Assembly (NCBI RefSeq): GCF_015207005.2
Contig: NZ_JADEXS020000001.1
Span: 8,331,001-8,395,000 of the forward strand
Origin: Desmonostoc muscorum LEGE 12446
Lineage (GTDB): Bacteria > Cyanobacteriota > Cyanobacteriia > Cyanobacteriales > Nostocaceae
Reading direction: 5' to 3'
DNA length: 64,000 nt
Of this stretch, positions 26,401-34,866 are shown in pieces; the stretch's first letter is position 1; each line of letters starts with the position of its first letter. The notes under the pieces were generated by a model that was not told where the DNA came from, did not search any database, and was given only the letters and a program-made list of their open reading frames with translations. The position numbers and the translations under genes were made by a program.

Positions 26401-29400
26401 AATTGGCTCTTAGCTTAGCGGAACGATTGAATACCAAAAAAGGCAAGGTTAAAGCATTACACATATTTAGTTACCATGTTATGCAATGGAAAGTACATCT
26501 TAAGGAGACGATACCACTGCTGGTTGAGGCTTATCAGGAAGGAGTGGAAACCGGAGACTTTGAAATCGCTAGTTATGTTGCATATACCGTGTGCCACCAC
26601 TCGTTTTTCGTCGGTGAGGAACTCACCCAACTGGAACAGAAAATGGCAACCTACAGCAAAGCGGTTGATCGAATCAGACGGGAAAGCCCCTCGACTTGGA
26701 TTGCGATAGTGTGGCAGACCATTCTTAATTTGTTAGATAGGGCTGAGAATTCCAGCCGCTTAGTTGGTCGGGTGTTTAATGAAGAGGAGGCGTTACCACA
26801 CGCTATTGCAGTTAAAGATGGAATTGCAATTCAAATACTCTATTTGCACAAAGTCATGTTGTGTTATCTATTTGGAGAACACCATCAAGCTGTACAGACT
26901 GCTATTTTGGCAAGGCGACATTTTGAAGAAGCGTCGGCAATAAAGCTTTTACCTGTATTCTGTTTCTATCATTCTCTAGCGCTTTTGAGCCTATTGCTTG
27001 ATGCTTCAAACTCTGAAAAATTAGCTTTGCTAAACTGTGTTAACACCAACCAAGAAAAGATGCAGAAATGGGCAGAACACGCCCCAATGAATTATCTACA
27101 TAAATTTCATCTAGTCGAGGCAGAGAAAGCACGAGTCTTAGGGCAATTCTTTGAGGCCGAGGAACTTTATGAACGAGCGATCGCAGGTGCTGCTGAAAAT
27201 GAGTATATCCAGGAAGAAGCACTCGCTTATGAATTAGCGGCTAAACATTATCTGGCGCGAGGTCGGTCAAAAATTGCTCAAACCTACATGAAAGAGGCGC
27301 ACTATTGCTATGATCGCTGGGGCGCAAACGCTAAAGTCAAAGACTTAGAAACTCGCTATCCACAGTTCTTTCCTCAGTCGTCTAGAGCCGCTTCCACATC
27401 AATTCCTATTACTGCTGAAACTATCACTAATCCCTTCCATACTGCTTTCGATTTAGCAGCAGTGATGAAAGCTTCACAGGCGATTTCTCGTGAAATTGAA
27501 CTGAAGCAATTGCTGCGATCACTGATGCAAACTTTAATTGAGAATGCTGGCGCACAAACCGGATATCTGATTTTAGAAAACTCAGGAGAATGGTCGATTG
27601 AAGCGGCTTGTGAACTCAATACCGATGAGAATGCTTGTGCGACTCAGGTGTTACAGTCTATTCCAATCGCCGATCAATTGCCAGAATCAATCATTCAATA
27701 TGTGATTCGGACTCTGAAGCCTGTCACCTTAAATGATGCGACTCGTGAAGGTGCTTTTATTAATGAGCCATACATTCAACAGAACCAGCCTCAATCAGTT
27801 TTCTGTTTGCCGCTGCTGAATCAAGCCAAGCTGGTCGGTGTATTGTATTTAGAAAATCGGTTAGCAGCTGGAGTATTTACACCAGAGCGATCGCAGGTCT
27901 TGCAGCTATTATCGACTCAAGCAGCGATCGCCATCGAAAATGCCAACCTTTACTCAGAACTGCAAGCTAAGGAAAGCAAGATCACTCAGTTCCTTGAAGC
28001 GATTCCGGTGGGAATTGCGATCGTGGATGCGGCGGGTCGCCCTTACTATACCAACCAATGCGGCAATCAACTCACGGGCAAAGAAACTGATACTTCCATA
28101 GCACCGGAGCAGATATCAGAGGCTTATCAGCTTTATGTAGCGGGAACGGATCAAATCTATCCAGCGGAGAGCTTGCCTATTGTGCGGGCATTAAGGGGCG
28201 AACGCATTAGGACTGAAGATATAGAAATTCGTCGAGATCATGTCACAATTCTAGTTGAGGCACGGGGAACACCAGTTTTTGATCAACAGGGCAATATCAC
28301 TTATGCGATCGCTACCTTTCAGGACATTACAGAGCGCAAACAAGCCGAGAAACTCCTAGCCGACTACAACTGCACTTTAGAGCAACAGGTCGCAGAACGA
28401 ACTGCTGCGTTACGACAAAGTGAGGCCAATTACCGTAACCTGATTCAAACTGCGAATTCAATCATCCTTCGCACGGATAGGCAAGGACGAATTCGATACA
28501 TGAATGACTATGGACTGAGCTTTTTTGGTTATGAGGAAGATCAGATTTTAGGGCGTACCCTACTGGAAACAATCGTTCCAGAAACCGAAACATCTGGACG
28601 CGATCTCAAGCAGTTTGTTCACGATCTGTTTCACAATCTTGAAGCTCCCTTGCCTCAAGCTTACTTGCAAACCGAGAATGAAAACCTTTGTCGAAACGGT
28701 AGACGGGTTTGGATTGCCTGGTCGAATCAAGCCATCTTCAATGAACAGGGAGATGTCGTTGAAATCTTATCGGTTGGCAATGACACCACCCAGCGTAGAC
28801 AAGCAGAAGAGGCATTACAACGCAGTGAAGCTAAGTTCCGCAATATTTTTGAAAACTCACAGGTTGGCATCTTCCGCACCCGCCTCTCGGATGGATTACT
28901 TCTCGATGCCAATCAACGCTATGCCAATCTGCTTGGCTTTGATTCATCAGAGGAGATGATTGGGCTTGAACACGCCACAGACTACTATGTAAATCCCAGC
29001 GATCGCCAACAATTCCTTGAGGTGCTGAAGCGGGATCGGGAAGTGCGAAGCTATGAAGCACAGGGGCGAAAACGAGATGGGACAGTGTTTTGGGGACTTT
29101 TCTCTGCTTATCTGAATGCAGACGATGACTACATTGAAGGGGTGATTGCGGATATTAGCGATCGCAAGCAAGCAGAAGCCGCTCTACAAACGAGTGAAGA
29201 ACGACTACGCTTAGCATTAACCGCTTCAAATCAAGGACTCTACGATTTCGATTTAAAGACTGAAGAAAGAATTGTTAACCCGGAATACGCTTTAATGCTG
29301 GGCTACGATCCAGCAACATTCCACGAAAACATTCCTGAATGGATTGCTCATTTGCATCCTGATGACAGAGAATCAGTTGTCGCAACCTACCGTGCTTGTA

Positions 29401-30545
29401 TTACTGGAGAAATCCCCAACTTTCAAGTAGAGTATCGCCGTCGTACCCAGGATGGTCAGTGGAAATGGATTCGTTCTGTCGGCAAAATTGTTACCTGGAA
29501 TGAATCCGGTGAACCCATCCGAGCGTTGGGAGTTGTTACGGATATCAACGATCGCAAGCAAGCAGAAGCAGCCCTACAAGCCTCAGAGTCAAAGCTACGG
29601 ACTCTAATTGAGGCAATTCCCGATCCATTATTTGTACTGACTGCTGAAGGGCGATTCCTTGAAATAATCGTACAGGAACCAAATCTGCTATGGCAACCCT
29701 TTGAGGAGATGATTGGTCAAACCATGCATCAACTCGGAGAGGAACAAGCTGATGAATTTCTAAGTTATATTCAGCAAGTGCTGAGAACCCAACAAATCCT
29801 CACAGTCGAGTATAGTGCGTTTCTAAATGGACGAGAAGCCTGGTTTTCGGCTCGCATTGCCCCAATCAATCACGATCAGGTGATTTGGCTGTCGCGAGAT
29901 ATTACGGCGCTGAAGCAAGCAGAAGAAGCCTCAATTTTAGAGGAGCGCAACCGCATGGCACGCGAAATTCACGACACACTCGCTCAGTCGTTTACAGGTA
30001 TTCTGGCTCAGGTCGGAGCTGCAAACCAGGTGCTAACGGATGATGTAGAAGCAGCTCAGGCACATCTATACCTGATCAAAGAATTGGCGCGAACTGGACT
30101 GGTTGAAGCGCGGCGATCGGTAGTAGCGCTCCGTCCTCAGCTTTTGGAGGAAGGCAGTTTACAGAGCGCTCTACATCGTCTCGTCTCTCAAATCAGGGCT
30201 GCTGCAACTGACACCACCTTATATTATGAGATTGAGGGTGCAGTGTATTCTCTACCCACTGAAGTCGAGAATAACCTACTACGGATTGGGCAGGAAGCAT
30301 TAACCAATGCGATCAGACACGCCAATGCTGATGAAATCCGAGTAGAACTAGTCTACGATCGCGATCGATTCTGCTTGCGCGTGAAAGACAATGGACAGGG
30401 CTTTGGAGTTGGCAGTATTCCAGCCTCTGAGGGATTTGGCTTACTCGGCATGAGCGAGCGAGCAGAGCGCATCGGCGCACAACTCACGATTAGGAGTCAA
30501 CCCGGACAAGGAACAGAGATGATTGTCACCGTCAATTGGGAGTAG
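23427..30545 (+). CDS. Giant Ser/Thr kinase - AAA ATPase - GAF - PAS - histidine kinase
   Basis: A 2372-residue signalling protein. Order: Ser/Thr protein kinase (about 15-290; Lys45 in VVKILK, catalytic Asp142 in IHKDINPGN, DFG 161-163, SPEQ loop), then an AAA/STAND-like ATPase (Walker A GYAGVGKT 360-367). A helical region (about 740-1320), GAF (about 1355-1515) and five PAS units (about 1516, 1668, 1803, 1927, 2056 onward) follow. It ends in a NarL-class histidine kinase with phospho-acceptor His2182 (REIHDTLAQS) and ATP-binding GQEALTNAIRHA. No membrane segment is seen, so it is cytoplasmic. The response-regulator gene follows 7 bases after the stop and is its probable phospho-partner. HKD replaces HRD in the kinase loop. 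The ligand is unknown. Another in-frame ATG lies at 23457. Confidence 0.93.
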   Translation: MPDYPFKSCSMIALPGIAIQDKIYESSNSLVYRGIRDDGVAIVVKILKQDYPSPQELTRYRQEYKITRSLNLEGVVKAYSQQDYQRTLVIILEDFGGESLEQWIHKHPDIFCPMPLSTFLGLAIALTDILGRIHAANVIHKDINPGNIVFNLETGIVKIIDFGIATQFNRTNPTFKSPHVLEGTLAYLSPEQTGRMNRMLDYRTDFYSLGVTFYELLTGQLPFPTQDILELVHCHIAKPPIPVHELNATIPKPISGIILKLMAKNAEDRYQSAWGIKADLERCAGQLAEMGQINAMSLGVQDVSEQFCIPQKLYGREAQTKALLAAFDRVVRKETFGEICQLEKGIENTQFNIELMLVAGYAGVGKTALVQELYKPITAKHGYFISGKFDQFRRNIPYSAIVDALQKLVQQLLGEPDEQVQQWRSRLLTALGSNGQIIVDVIPEVEFIIGKQPPVSEVGATEAQNRFNLTFQRFVRAFCAKEHPLVIFLDDLQWIDSATLKLIELILLDEQIQYLFLIGAYRDNELTPTHPLVLTLEKLRKGGAVLQEIILTPLTLEPLSQLIAETLHHNPDIVRSLAQAVSRKTEGNPFFVGEFLKLLHSENLLTFDAQQLSWQWNLTEIEAQDITDNVVELLLRQLRKLPEATQQTLCIAACVGSEFDLETLAIVCEKSPKAIFQDLLEVIQAGLIQPLSELDEDLLVQEYKFLHDRVQQAAYALIDESQKQVVHLQIGRNLLEKTSPEQRSDRLFEIIDHLNQGLELVTARSERTEIARLNLMAGQKAKAATAYEAAFKYFTTGLKLLNWESWLSEYDLTLALYSEAAEAAYLQGCFDEMEQLVEVVLDRAKTVLDKVQVYDSKIQRYLSQSNLKEALKIGLEVLKLLGVILPENPSELDVRGELESTAALLAQREIEDLINLPEMTAPEPLAAMSILANIGSAAFIASPALVILIACKMVNLSINYGNATWSPLSYAGYGFVLCGVVQDIELGYKFGQLALSLAERLNTKKGKVKALHIFSYHVMQWKVHLKETIPLLVEAYQEGVETGDFEIASYVAYTVCHHSFFVGEELTQLEQKMATYSKAVDRIRRESPSTWIAIVWQTILNLLDRAENSSRLVGRVFNEEEALPHAIAVKDGIAIQILYLHKVMLCYLFGEHHQAVQTAILARRHFEEASAIKLLPVFCFYHSLALLSLLLDASNSEKLALLNCVNTNQEKMQKWAEHAPMNYLHKFHLVEAEKARVLGQFFEAEELYERAIAGAAENEYIQEEALAYELAAKHYLARGRSKIAQTYMKEAHYCYDRWGANAKVKDLETRYPQFFPQSSRAASTSIPITAETITNPFHTAFDLAAVMKASQAISREIELKQLLRSLMQTLIENAGAQTGYLILENSGEWSIEAACELNTDENACATQVLQSIPIADQLPESIIQYVIRTLKPVTLNDATREGAFINEPYIQQNQPQSVFCLPLLNQAKLVGVLYLENRLAAGVFTPERSQVLQLLSTQAAIAIENANLYSELQAKESKITQFLEAIPVGIAIVDAAGRPYYTNQCGNQLTGKETDTSIAPEQISEAYQLYVAGTDQIYPAESLPIVRALRGERIRTEDIEIRRDHVTILVEARGTPVFDQQGNITYAIATFQDITERKQAEKLLADYNCTLEQQVAERTAALRQSEANYRNLIQTANSIILRTDRQGRIRYMNDYGLSFFGYEEDQILGRTLLETIVPETETSGRDLKQFVHDLFHNLEAPLPQAYLQTENENLCRNGRRVWIAWSNQAIFNEQGDVVEILSVGNDTTQRRQAEEALQRSEAKFRNIFENSQVGIFRTRLSDGLLLDANQRYANLLGFDSSEEMIGLEHATDYYVNPSDRQQFLEVLKRDREVRSYEAQGRKRDGTVFWGLFSAYLNADDDYIEGVIADISDRKQAEAALQTSEERLRLALTASNQGLYDFDLKTEERIVNPEYALMLGYDPATFHENIPEWIAHLHPDDRESVVATYRACITGEIPNFQVEYRRRTQDGQWKWIRSVGKIVTWNESGEPIRALGVVTDINDRKQAEAALQASESKLRTLIEAIPDPLFVLTAEGRFLEIIVQEPNLLWQPFEEMIGQTMHQLGEEQADEFLSYIQQVLRTQQILTVEYSAFLNGREAWFSARIAPINHDQVIWLSRDITALKQAEEASILEERNRMAREIHDTLAQSFTGILAQVGAANQVLTDDVEAAQAHLYLIKELARTGLVEARRSVVALRPQLLEEGSLQSALHRLVSQIRAAATDTTLYYEIEGAVYSLPTEVENNLLRIGQEALTNAIRHANADEIRVELVYDRDRFCLRVKDNGQGFGVGSIPASEGFGLLGMSERAERIGAQLTIRSQPGQGTEMIVTVNWE

Positions 30546-30552
30546 CATCACC

Positions 30553-31182
30553 ATGAGCCAAGCCATAACCATTCGGGTTCTGATTGCAGACGATCATGCC
30601 ATTTTTCGGCAAGGTTTAGCCACGATTATTAACCGTGACCCAGAGATGCAGGTGATTGCCCAAGCTGAAAATGGTGAACAGGCGATCGCCTTATTTGGGG
30701 AACACCAACCAGATGTAACGCTAATGGATCTGCGAATGCCTGAAGTGGAAGGAGTTGCCGCCATTGGTGCAATTTGTGCGATCGTTAAATCTGCTCGGAT
30801 TATTGTACTGACCACGTATGATAGTGACGAAGATATTTATCGGGGATTGCAGGCAGGCGCAAAAGGATATTTGTTGAAAGAAACTGAACCTGACGAGCTT
30901 CTGAATGCGATTCGCACCGTTCATCGGGGTCAGAAGTATATTCCGCCCGATGTGGGAGCAAAGTTAGTTCAACGTCTCAGCAATCCAGAACTGAGTGAAA
31001 GAGAACTAGAAGTACTCCGCTCACTGGCGCAGGGGATGAGTAATGCCGATATTGCGACTGCTTTAAGTATCGGTGAAGGCACGGTTAAATCTCATGTTAA
31101 TCGGATTTTGAATAAGTTAGATGTGAGCGATCGCACCCAAGCTGTAATTGTTGCCGTTAAACGCGGCATTGTAAGTTTGTAG
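30553..31182 (+). CDS. NarL/FixJ-family response regulator
   Basis: A 209-residue two-domain regulator. The receiver domain has acidic pair Asp13/Asp14, phosphorylation site Asp59 (LMDLRMPE) and a TTYDS switch region. The C-terminal LuxR-type helix-turn-helix reads LSERELEVLRSLAQG..TVKSHVNRIL. The ATG at 30553 follows the kinase stop by 7 bases; a longer frame from 30523 overlaps the kinase and adds residues unlike the family. The NarL-class kinase and this regulator form a matched two-component pair in one operon. DNA targets are unknown. Confidence 0.93.
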   Translation: MSQAITIRVLIADDHAIFRQGLATIINRDPEMQVIAQAENGEQAIALFGEHQPDVTLMDLRMPEVEGVAAIGAICAIVKSARIIVLTTYDSDEDIYRGLQAGAKGYLLKETEPDELLNAIRTVHRGQKYIPPDVGAKLVQRLSNPELSERELEVLRSLAQGMSNADIATALSIGEGTVKSHVNRILNKLDVSDRTQAVIVAVKRGIVSL

Positions 31183-31207
31183 GATGTACTTTCGATCAAA
31201 TTCGGAT

Positions 31208-31223
31208 TCTAACTTAAGTTAGA
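31208..31223. promoter_or_regulatory. Perfect 16-bp palindrome after the response regulator gene
   Basis: TCTAACTTAAGTTAGA is its own reverse complement, 25 bases past the stop codon. No T-run follows, so it may be a protein-binding site or a weak terminator rather than a standard terminator. Confidence 0.4.
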
Positions 31224-31384
31224 GCCTACCTTATATCTTAAGAAGGAGCGGCTGCTCCATCAAATTACAGCCTAAAAATGTTAACTCACTGTAGACGACA
31301 ACTAAAACCCAATTGCTTATATTGAATTCATGTGGATTGAGCAAGTGAATCGCAAGGTTCCATGCTTGATACAGATGTAGAAAG

Positions 31385-31942
31385 ATGATCGACGACCATA
31401 GTTCCAGTTCTTTAGTTGTGCCAGCTTCAACCCAAGATCACAGTCAAGGTGTGCTAAGTGCCGCCGTAGTATTAGTGATGTATGGGGATTATCAATGTCC
31501 TAGAAGTGCAGCCGTTTACAAGCTGATTAAAATCATTCGGCAAGAGCTTACGGTTTCTTTTGGAGAGGATTATTTATGTTTTATCTTCCGCCATTTTCCA
31601 CAGATCCAGATTCATCCCCAGGCACAACGGGCAGCCCAAGTCGCCGAAGCCGCCGAAGTCCAAGGAAAGTTTTGGTTAATGAGCGATACTTTATTTGACC
31701 ATCAACAAAGGTTGGATAACGGTTATCTTGTCGAGTACGCCAATGATTTAGGGCTTGACATTCCTCAATTTCTCAAAGAGTTGTCTAAACAAGTGCATGT
31801 CGATCACATCAACGAAGATATTGAAGGCGGAATGCAGAGTGGAGTGACGACTGCCCCAGCCCTGTTTATCAATGGAATTCGGTATACCGAGCGCTGGAAC
31901 ACGACGGAGTTGATGGCTGCCATGATTGCTGCAAGTCATTAA
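31385..31942 (+). CDS. DsbA/thioredoxin-like protein with CPRS active site
   Basis: A 185-residue protein of the DsbA-like (Thioredoxin_4) group. MYGDYQCPRSAAVYK occupies the active-site position, and TTAPALFINGIRY supplies the cis-proline loop typical of the fold. The active site is CxxS rather than CxxC, so disulfide oxidation would be impaired; monothiol or glutathione-linked chemistry is more likely. No signal peptide is visible, so it is probably cytoplasmic. In other bacteria such domains occur next to or fused with NhaA antiporters; no such gene is present here. It stands between a regulator and the detoxification island. Confidence 0.82.
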   Translation: MIDDHSSSSLVVPASTQDHSQGVLSAAVVLVMYGDYQCPRSAAVYKLIKIIRQELTVSFGEDYLCFIFRHFPQIQIHPQAQRAAQVAEAAEVQGKFWLMSDTLFDHQQRLDNGYLVEYANDLGLDIPQFLKELSKQVHVDHINEDIEGGMQSGVTTAPALFINGIRYTERWNTTELMAAMIAASH

Positions 31943-31996
31943 GTTCCCCGATCTTTGCTCTCAATTCATATCTGACTTGTCTGTAAGTACTCTAAA

Positions 31997-32013
31997 CTAT
32001 CAAATTTTGATAG
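31997..32013. terminator. 8-bp stem hairpin
   Basis: CTATCAAA and TTTGATAG are perfect inverted arms around a single T. It lies 55 bases after the DsbA-like gene. A terminator or operator role is only suggested by position. Confidence 0.35.
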
Positions 32014-32144
32014 CTAGATTTTGCCTGTTTCGCTGAAAAAAACTGCCGCTTTTTGAACCATGCCAAAAATTACCATGCCAACAACTGAGTTCTTTCGTAT
32101 TGATTTAGTCAATTACAAATCAGTATTTCATTGAGGATAATTCT

Positions 32145-32327
32145 ATGCCGCATTTATTAGTACAAGGCAAGAATAATTCTGGGCATGAAGGTACACCTCA
32201 GACTGGTTCTCTTCGCGACTCCTCAGTTAATCATGCCCTGATTGCGATCGCGCAAGAAGTCACTGAGTTGCTGAGACAAACTTACCCGATACAAACTGAC
32301 GAAATTGAAACAGGAGAAACAGAATGA
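32145..32327 (+). CDS. Small hypothetical protein coupled to an SDR pseudogene
   Basis: A 60-residue frame (starts MPHLLVQGKNNSGHE) preceded by GAGGA 9 bases upstream. Its stop overlaps the ATG of the following SDR remnant as ATGA, an arrangement typical of translational coupling. I recognise no family. Acceptable codon use, the ribosome site and the coupling argue that it was a real gene; its function is unknown. Confidence 0.5.
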   Translation: MPHLLVQGKNNSGHEGTPQTGSLRDSSVNHALIAIAQEVTELLRQTYPIQTDEIETGETE

Positions 32328-32657
32328 TACTGCAAGATAAAGTGGCGTTAGTCACTGGCGGAACTTCAGGAATTGGTCGTGCAACCGCGTTAGCATACCC
32401 CTACGGGGAAGCAAGCTACGCGTAGCGTTCCGTAAAGCCTGCGGCATCGCTTCGCGTCGGGCGCAGCCTCTGTCTACGACACGCTCCGCGAACGTAGAGA
32501 AGGAAAGCTTAACGTTCGCGTAGCGTCTCGCAGAGAAGTTACCGCATTTGGTGCTGCTGGAGCAAAGGTAGTATTCTCAGGCAGACGCGATGCAGAAGGT
32601 GAAAAAACTGCCAAACTGATTCGCGAAACAGGCGCTGAATGCTTATACGTCCATTGA
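32324..32657 (+). pseudogene. Truncated short-chain dehydrogenase, split by a repeat insertion
   Basis: It begins like the intact SDR at 34867 (MILQDKVALVTGGTSGIG, Rossmann glycine motif) and even shares the preceding ACAGGAGAAACAG. After ALAY about 145 bases of dispersed repeat intervene (32399-32543). The coding signal then resumes as FGAAGAKVVFSGRRDAEG and ends after ECLYVH. The catalytic Ser-Tyr-Lys region is absent. It is a double lesion: insertion plus 3' truncation. Confidence 0.9.
32399..32543. repeat. Dispersed repeat element inserted in the SDR remnant
   Basis: Contains CCCTACGGGGAAGCAAGC followed by TACGCGTAGCG. The same string, with one base changed, occurs in reverse orientation inside the VirB9-like gene (57144-57173). 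Several internal GC-rich inverted segments (for example GCTACGCGTAGC) can fold. A possible TAC duplication (32396-32398 and 32540-32542) marks the borders. Confidence 0.8.
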
Positions 32658-32677
32658 AACAAGTTCACTAACATCAC

Positions 32678-32708
32678 AAGAATCTGACAAATCATTTTAA
32701 GAATCTGA
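32678..32708. promoter_or_regulatory. Two-box direct repeat, copy A
   Basis: AAGAATCTGA occurs at 32678 and 32699, exactly 21 bases (two helical turns) apart, about 60 bases before the start of the next gene. The same pair with the same spacing recurs at 36676/36697. Two in-phase direct repeats ahead of a gene are a common layout for activator or response-regulator binding. Confidence 0.55.
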
Positions 32709-32768
32709 AAGCAGTCAAGCATTGGAACTCAAGACACTTTAGATAGATAGAACCAGGAGTATTTAATC

Positions 32769-33350
32769 ATGGTCAAAGAGCAAACTGTAGACGGACAAGC
32801 AAATTTACAAGCAACTACCAATTTGACACCAGCCCAGGAGTATTTGCAAGCACTTTGGGAAGAGCATTTACAGTACGAGTTTGGCACTCACAGTACTGAA
32901 GATGCCCTCGCTACGATGGTTGAAGATGCTTACGTTAACCACATCCCGGTAATGACTGGGGGAGTCGGGAAACCAGCACTGCGCGAGTTTTATTCCAAAT
33001 ACCTCATTCCACAGATGCCGCCGGACACGGAGTTGACCCTAATCTCGCGCACGATCGGGACAGATCAACTCGTGGATGAAATGATGGCTAAGTTCACTCA
33101 TACTGTTTGGATGGAATGGATATTACCCGGCGTTGCTCCCACCGGAAAACGGGTGGAAGTGCCAGTAGTAGCGATCGTCCAGTTCCGTGACGGCAAACTA
33201 GCCCACGAACACATTTACTGGGATCAGGCAAGTGTATTGGTTCAAGTCGGCTTGCTCGATCCGGGTACACTTCCCGTCGTGGGCGTTGACAGTGCGCGTA
33301 AGGCGATCGATCCCAACTTACCTTCAAACACACTAATCGAGCGCGACTAA
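32769..33350 (+). CDS. SnoaL/NTF2-fold protein (ester-cyclase-like)
   Basis: A 193-residue protein with an NTF2-like cone. The [15 protein letters not shown] helix, the [15 protein letters not shown] pocket segment, the FYSKYLIP helix and [19 protein letters not shown] strands match the SnoaL-type polyketide-cyclase/dehydratase superfamily. Catalysis cannot be inferred, because the fold serves many small-molecule functions. It is preceded by AACCAGGAGTATTTAATC, a good ribosome site. A two-box repeat lies about 60 bases upstream. It is the first of three NTF2-fold genes in the island. Confidence 0.82.
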   Translation: MVKEQTVDGQANLQATTNLTPAQEYLQALWEEHLQYEFGTHSTEDALATMVEDAYVNHIPVMTGGVGKPALREFYSKYLIPQMPPDTELTLISRTIGTDQLVDEMMAKFTHTVWMEWILPGVAPTGKRVEVPVVAIVQFRDGKLAHEHIYWDQASVLVQVGLLDPGTLPVVGVDSARKAIDPNLPSNTLIERD

Positions 33351-33368
33351 GTGTAGGAGCCAGCAAAC

Positions 33369-33732
33369 ATCAATACCCAAACCCGCCATTTTGCAACCAG
33401 GATCGTTCAGTGTCAGCCCGCAGCAGCCATCGAGAAAGATGTCAGCGACGTGTACATCCAGCACAAAGAAAGCGGTGTCCGACGGGAAGCAGGCTTTCAT
33501 CGAATATTTTGAGAGGATAGCGAAAGAATATCCGGGCAAGTGCGTCCAGTTTAAGCGCGTCTTCGCTGAAGGCGATTATGTAGTCTTGCATTGCTACCAA
33601 CAATGGCCGGACGACAACGACTGGGCAGGCATCGACATCTTCCGCCTGGATGATAAAGGCAAGATAGTCGAGCATTGGGACGTGCTACAGACTATCCCGG
33701 AAGCGTCGGCTAACGATAACACGATGTTCTAA
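33369..33732 (+). pseudogene. Frameshifted SnoaL-like gene
   Basis: The 3' part (from about 33475) reads [35 protein letters not shown] and [18 protein letters not shown], a clear SnoaL-like domain. The matching N-terminal part lies in another frame (33369-33460: [27 protein letters not shown]). A frameshift near 33465, a deletion around RIVQ/QPAAA and an ATC where a start ATG is expected indicate decay. A shorter frame from 33391 is open but its N-terminal residues are out-of-frame noise. Confidence 0.75.
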
Positions 33733-33809
33733 ACAGTTGAGTGCTGGTCGTGTGAAGGCCGGGTTGTACAACGGCACTGTTTATTCTAAATCAAGGAGAG
33801 TTGGCACAG

Positions 33810-34778
33810 ATGGAATCTATGAAAGCAGCCGTATTAACTGCGTTTGGTGATGCTGAGAAGTTTGAGATTCAAACGGTTCCCACACCAACACTGAAGGCAA
33901 ATCAGGTGTTAGTCAGAGTTTGTGCAACCTCGATTAACCCGGTCGATTACCAAACTCGTCGTGGTGATTACAAGGAACTGGTTCAATTACCCGCTATCCT
34001 TGGAGTCGATGTTTCAGGGGTGATTGAGGCAATTGGCGAAGCTGTGACTGATTTCAAGGTGGGAGACAACGTGTACTACTCGCCGCAAATTTTTGGAGAA
34101 TTCGGTAGCTACGCTCAGTATCATGTGGCTGATGCAGCGATTGTTGCATTGAAGCCTGCAAATCTATCGCACATTGAAGCAGCTTCTTTTCCACTTGCAG
34201 GCGGAACGGCTTGGGATTGTCTAGTGACTAGGGGCAACCTACAAGTTGGTGAAACAGTTCTCATCCATGCGGGTGCGGGTGGAGTGGGTTCGATCGCAGT
34301 TCAACTCGCCAAAGCAATAGGGGCATACGTTTTTGCGACGTGTAGTTCTAGAAACCGAGATTTCGTGACAGAACTGGGCGCAGATCGAGTGATTGATTAC
34401 AAAAATGAAGATTACGTAGAAGTCATTCGTCAAGAAACAAATGGACTGGGTGTGGATTTAGTTCTAGATACAATCGGCGGAGAAACAATTCAGCGTAGTC
34501 TAGAAATCATTCGTCCCTTTGGTAGGCTTACAAGCATTGTAGACATTGCAATACCGCAATCGCTTCTTGAAGCATGGGGTAAGAATCTGACGATTCATTT
34601 TGTTTTTTCACCCCAGTACCGAGCAAAATTAGAGGCTTTGACAAAACTCATCGAGCGTCATCAGCTTCGCCCAGTGATTGATTCAGTATTTTCTTGGGAT
34701 CAGGTCGTTCTGGCACATCAGCGTCTAAAGCAGGGAGGAACACGGGGCAAAATTGTGCTGAAGTTTACAGAAAAGTAG
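33810..34778 (+). CDS. Zinc-independent quinone oxidoreductase-type MDR dehydrogenase
   Basis: A 322-residue NADP-dependent medium-chain reductase. The GroES-like N-terminal part includes VRVCATSINPVDYQTRRG and GVDVSGVIEAIGEAV. The nucleotide-binding motif is HAGAGGVGSIAVQLAK, and GADRVIDYKNEDY and GGTRGKIVLKF close the domain. The structural zinc cysteines of alcohol dehydrogenases are absent, so it fits the quinone/enone reductase branch. ATG 33810 is chosen because AAGGAG (33793-33798) is 11 bases upstream; TTG 33801 would be too close. It precedes an SDR gene in the same orientation. Confidence 0.9.
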   Translation: MESMKAAVLTAFGDAEKFEIQTVPTPTLKANQVLVRVCATSINPVDYQTRRGDYKELVQLPAILGVDVSGVIEAIGEAVTDFKVGDNVYYSPQIFGEFGSYAQYHVADAAIVALKPANLSHIEAASFPLAGGTAWDCLVTRGNLQVGETVLIHAGAGGVGSIAVQLAKAIGAYVFATCSSRNRDFVTELGADRVIDYKNEDYVEVIRQETNGLGVDLVLDTIGGETIQRSLEIIRPFGRLTSIVDIAIPQSLLEAWGKNLTIHFVFSPQYRAKLEALTKLIERHQLRPVIDSVFSWDQVVLAHQRLKQGGTRGKIVLKFTEK

Positions 34779-34866
34779 ACCAGCTTTACGGCGTTGGTAA
34801 TTGCTAAACGGATCGGAGTTTGATTGTGTGCTGAAGGTCAATATTGATTGGGACAGGAGAAACAGG

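Noticed and set aside
30523..30552. Longer N-terminus for the response regulator
   Set aside because: These codons overlap the kinase gene in another frame; ATG 30553 gives the normal receiver N-terminus.
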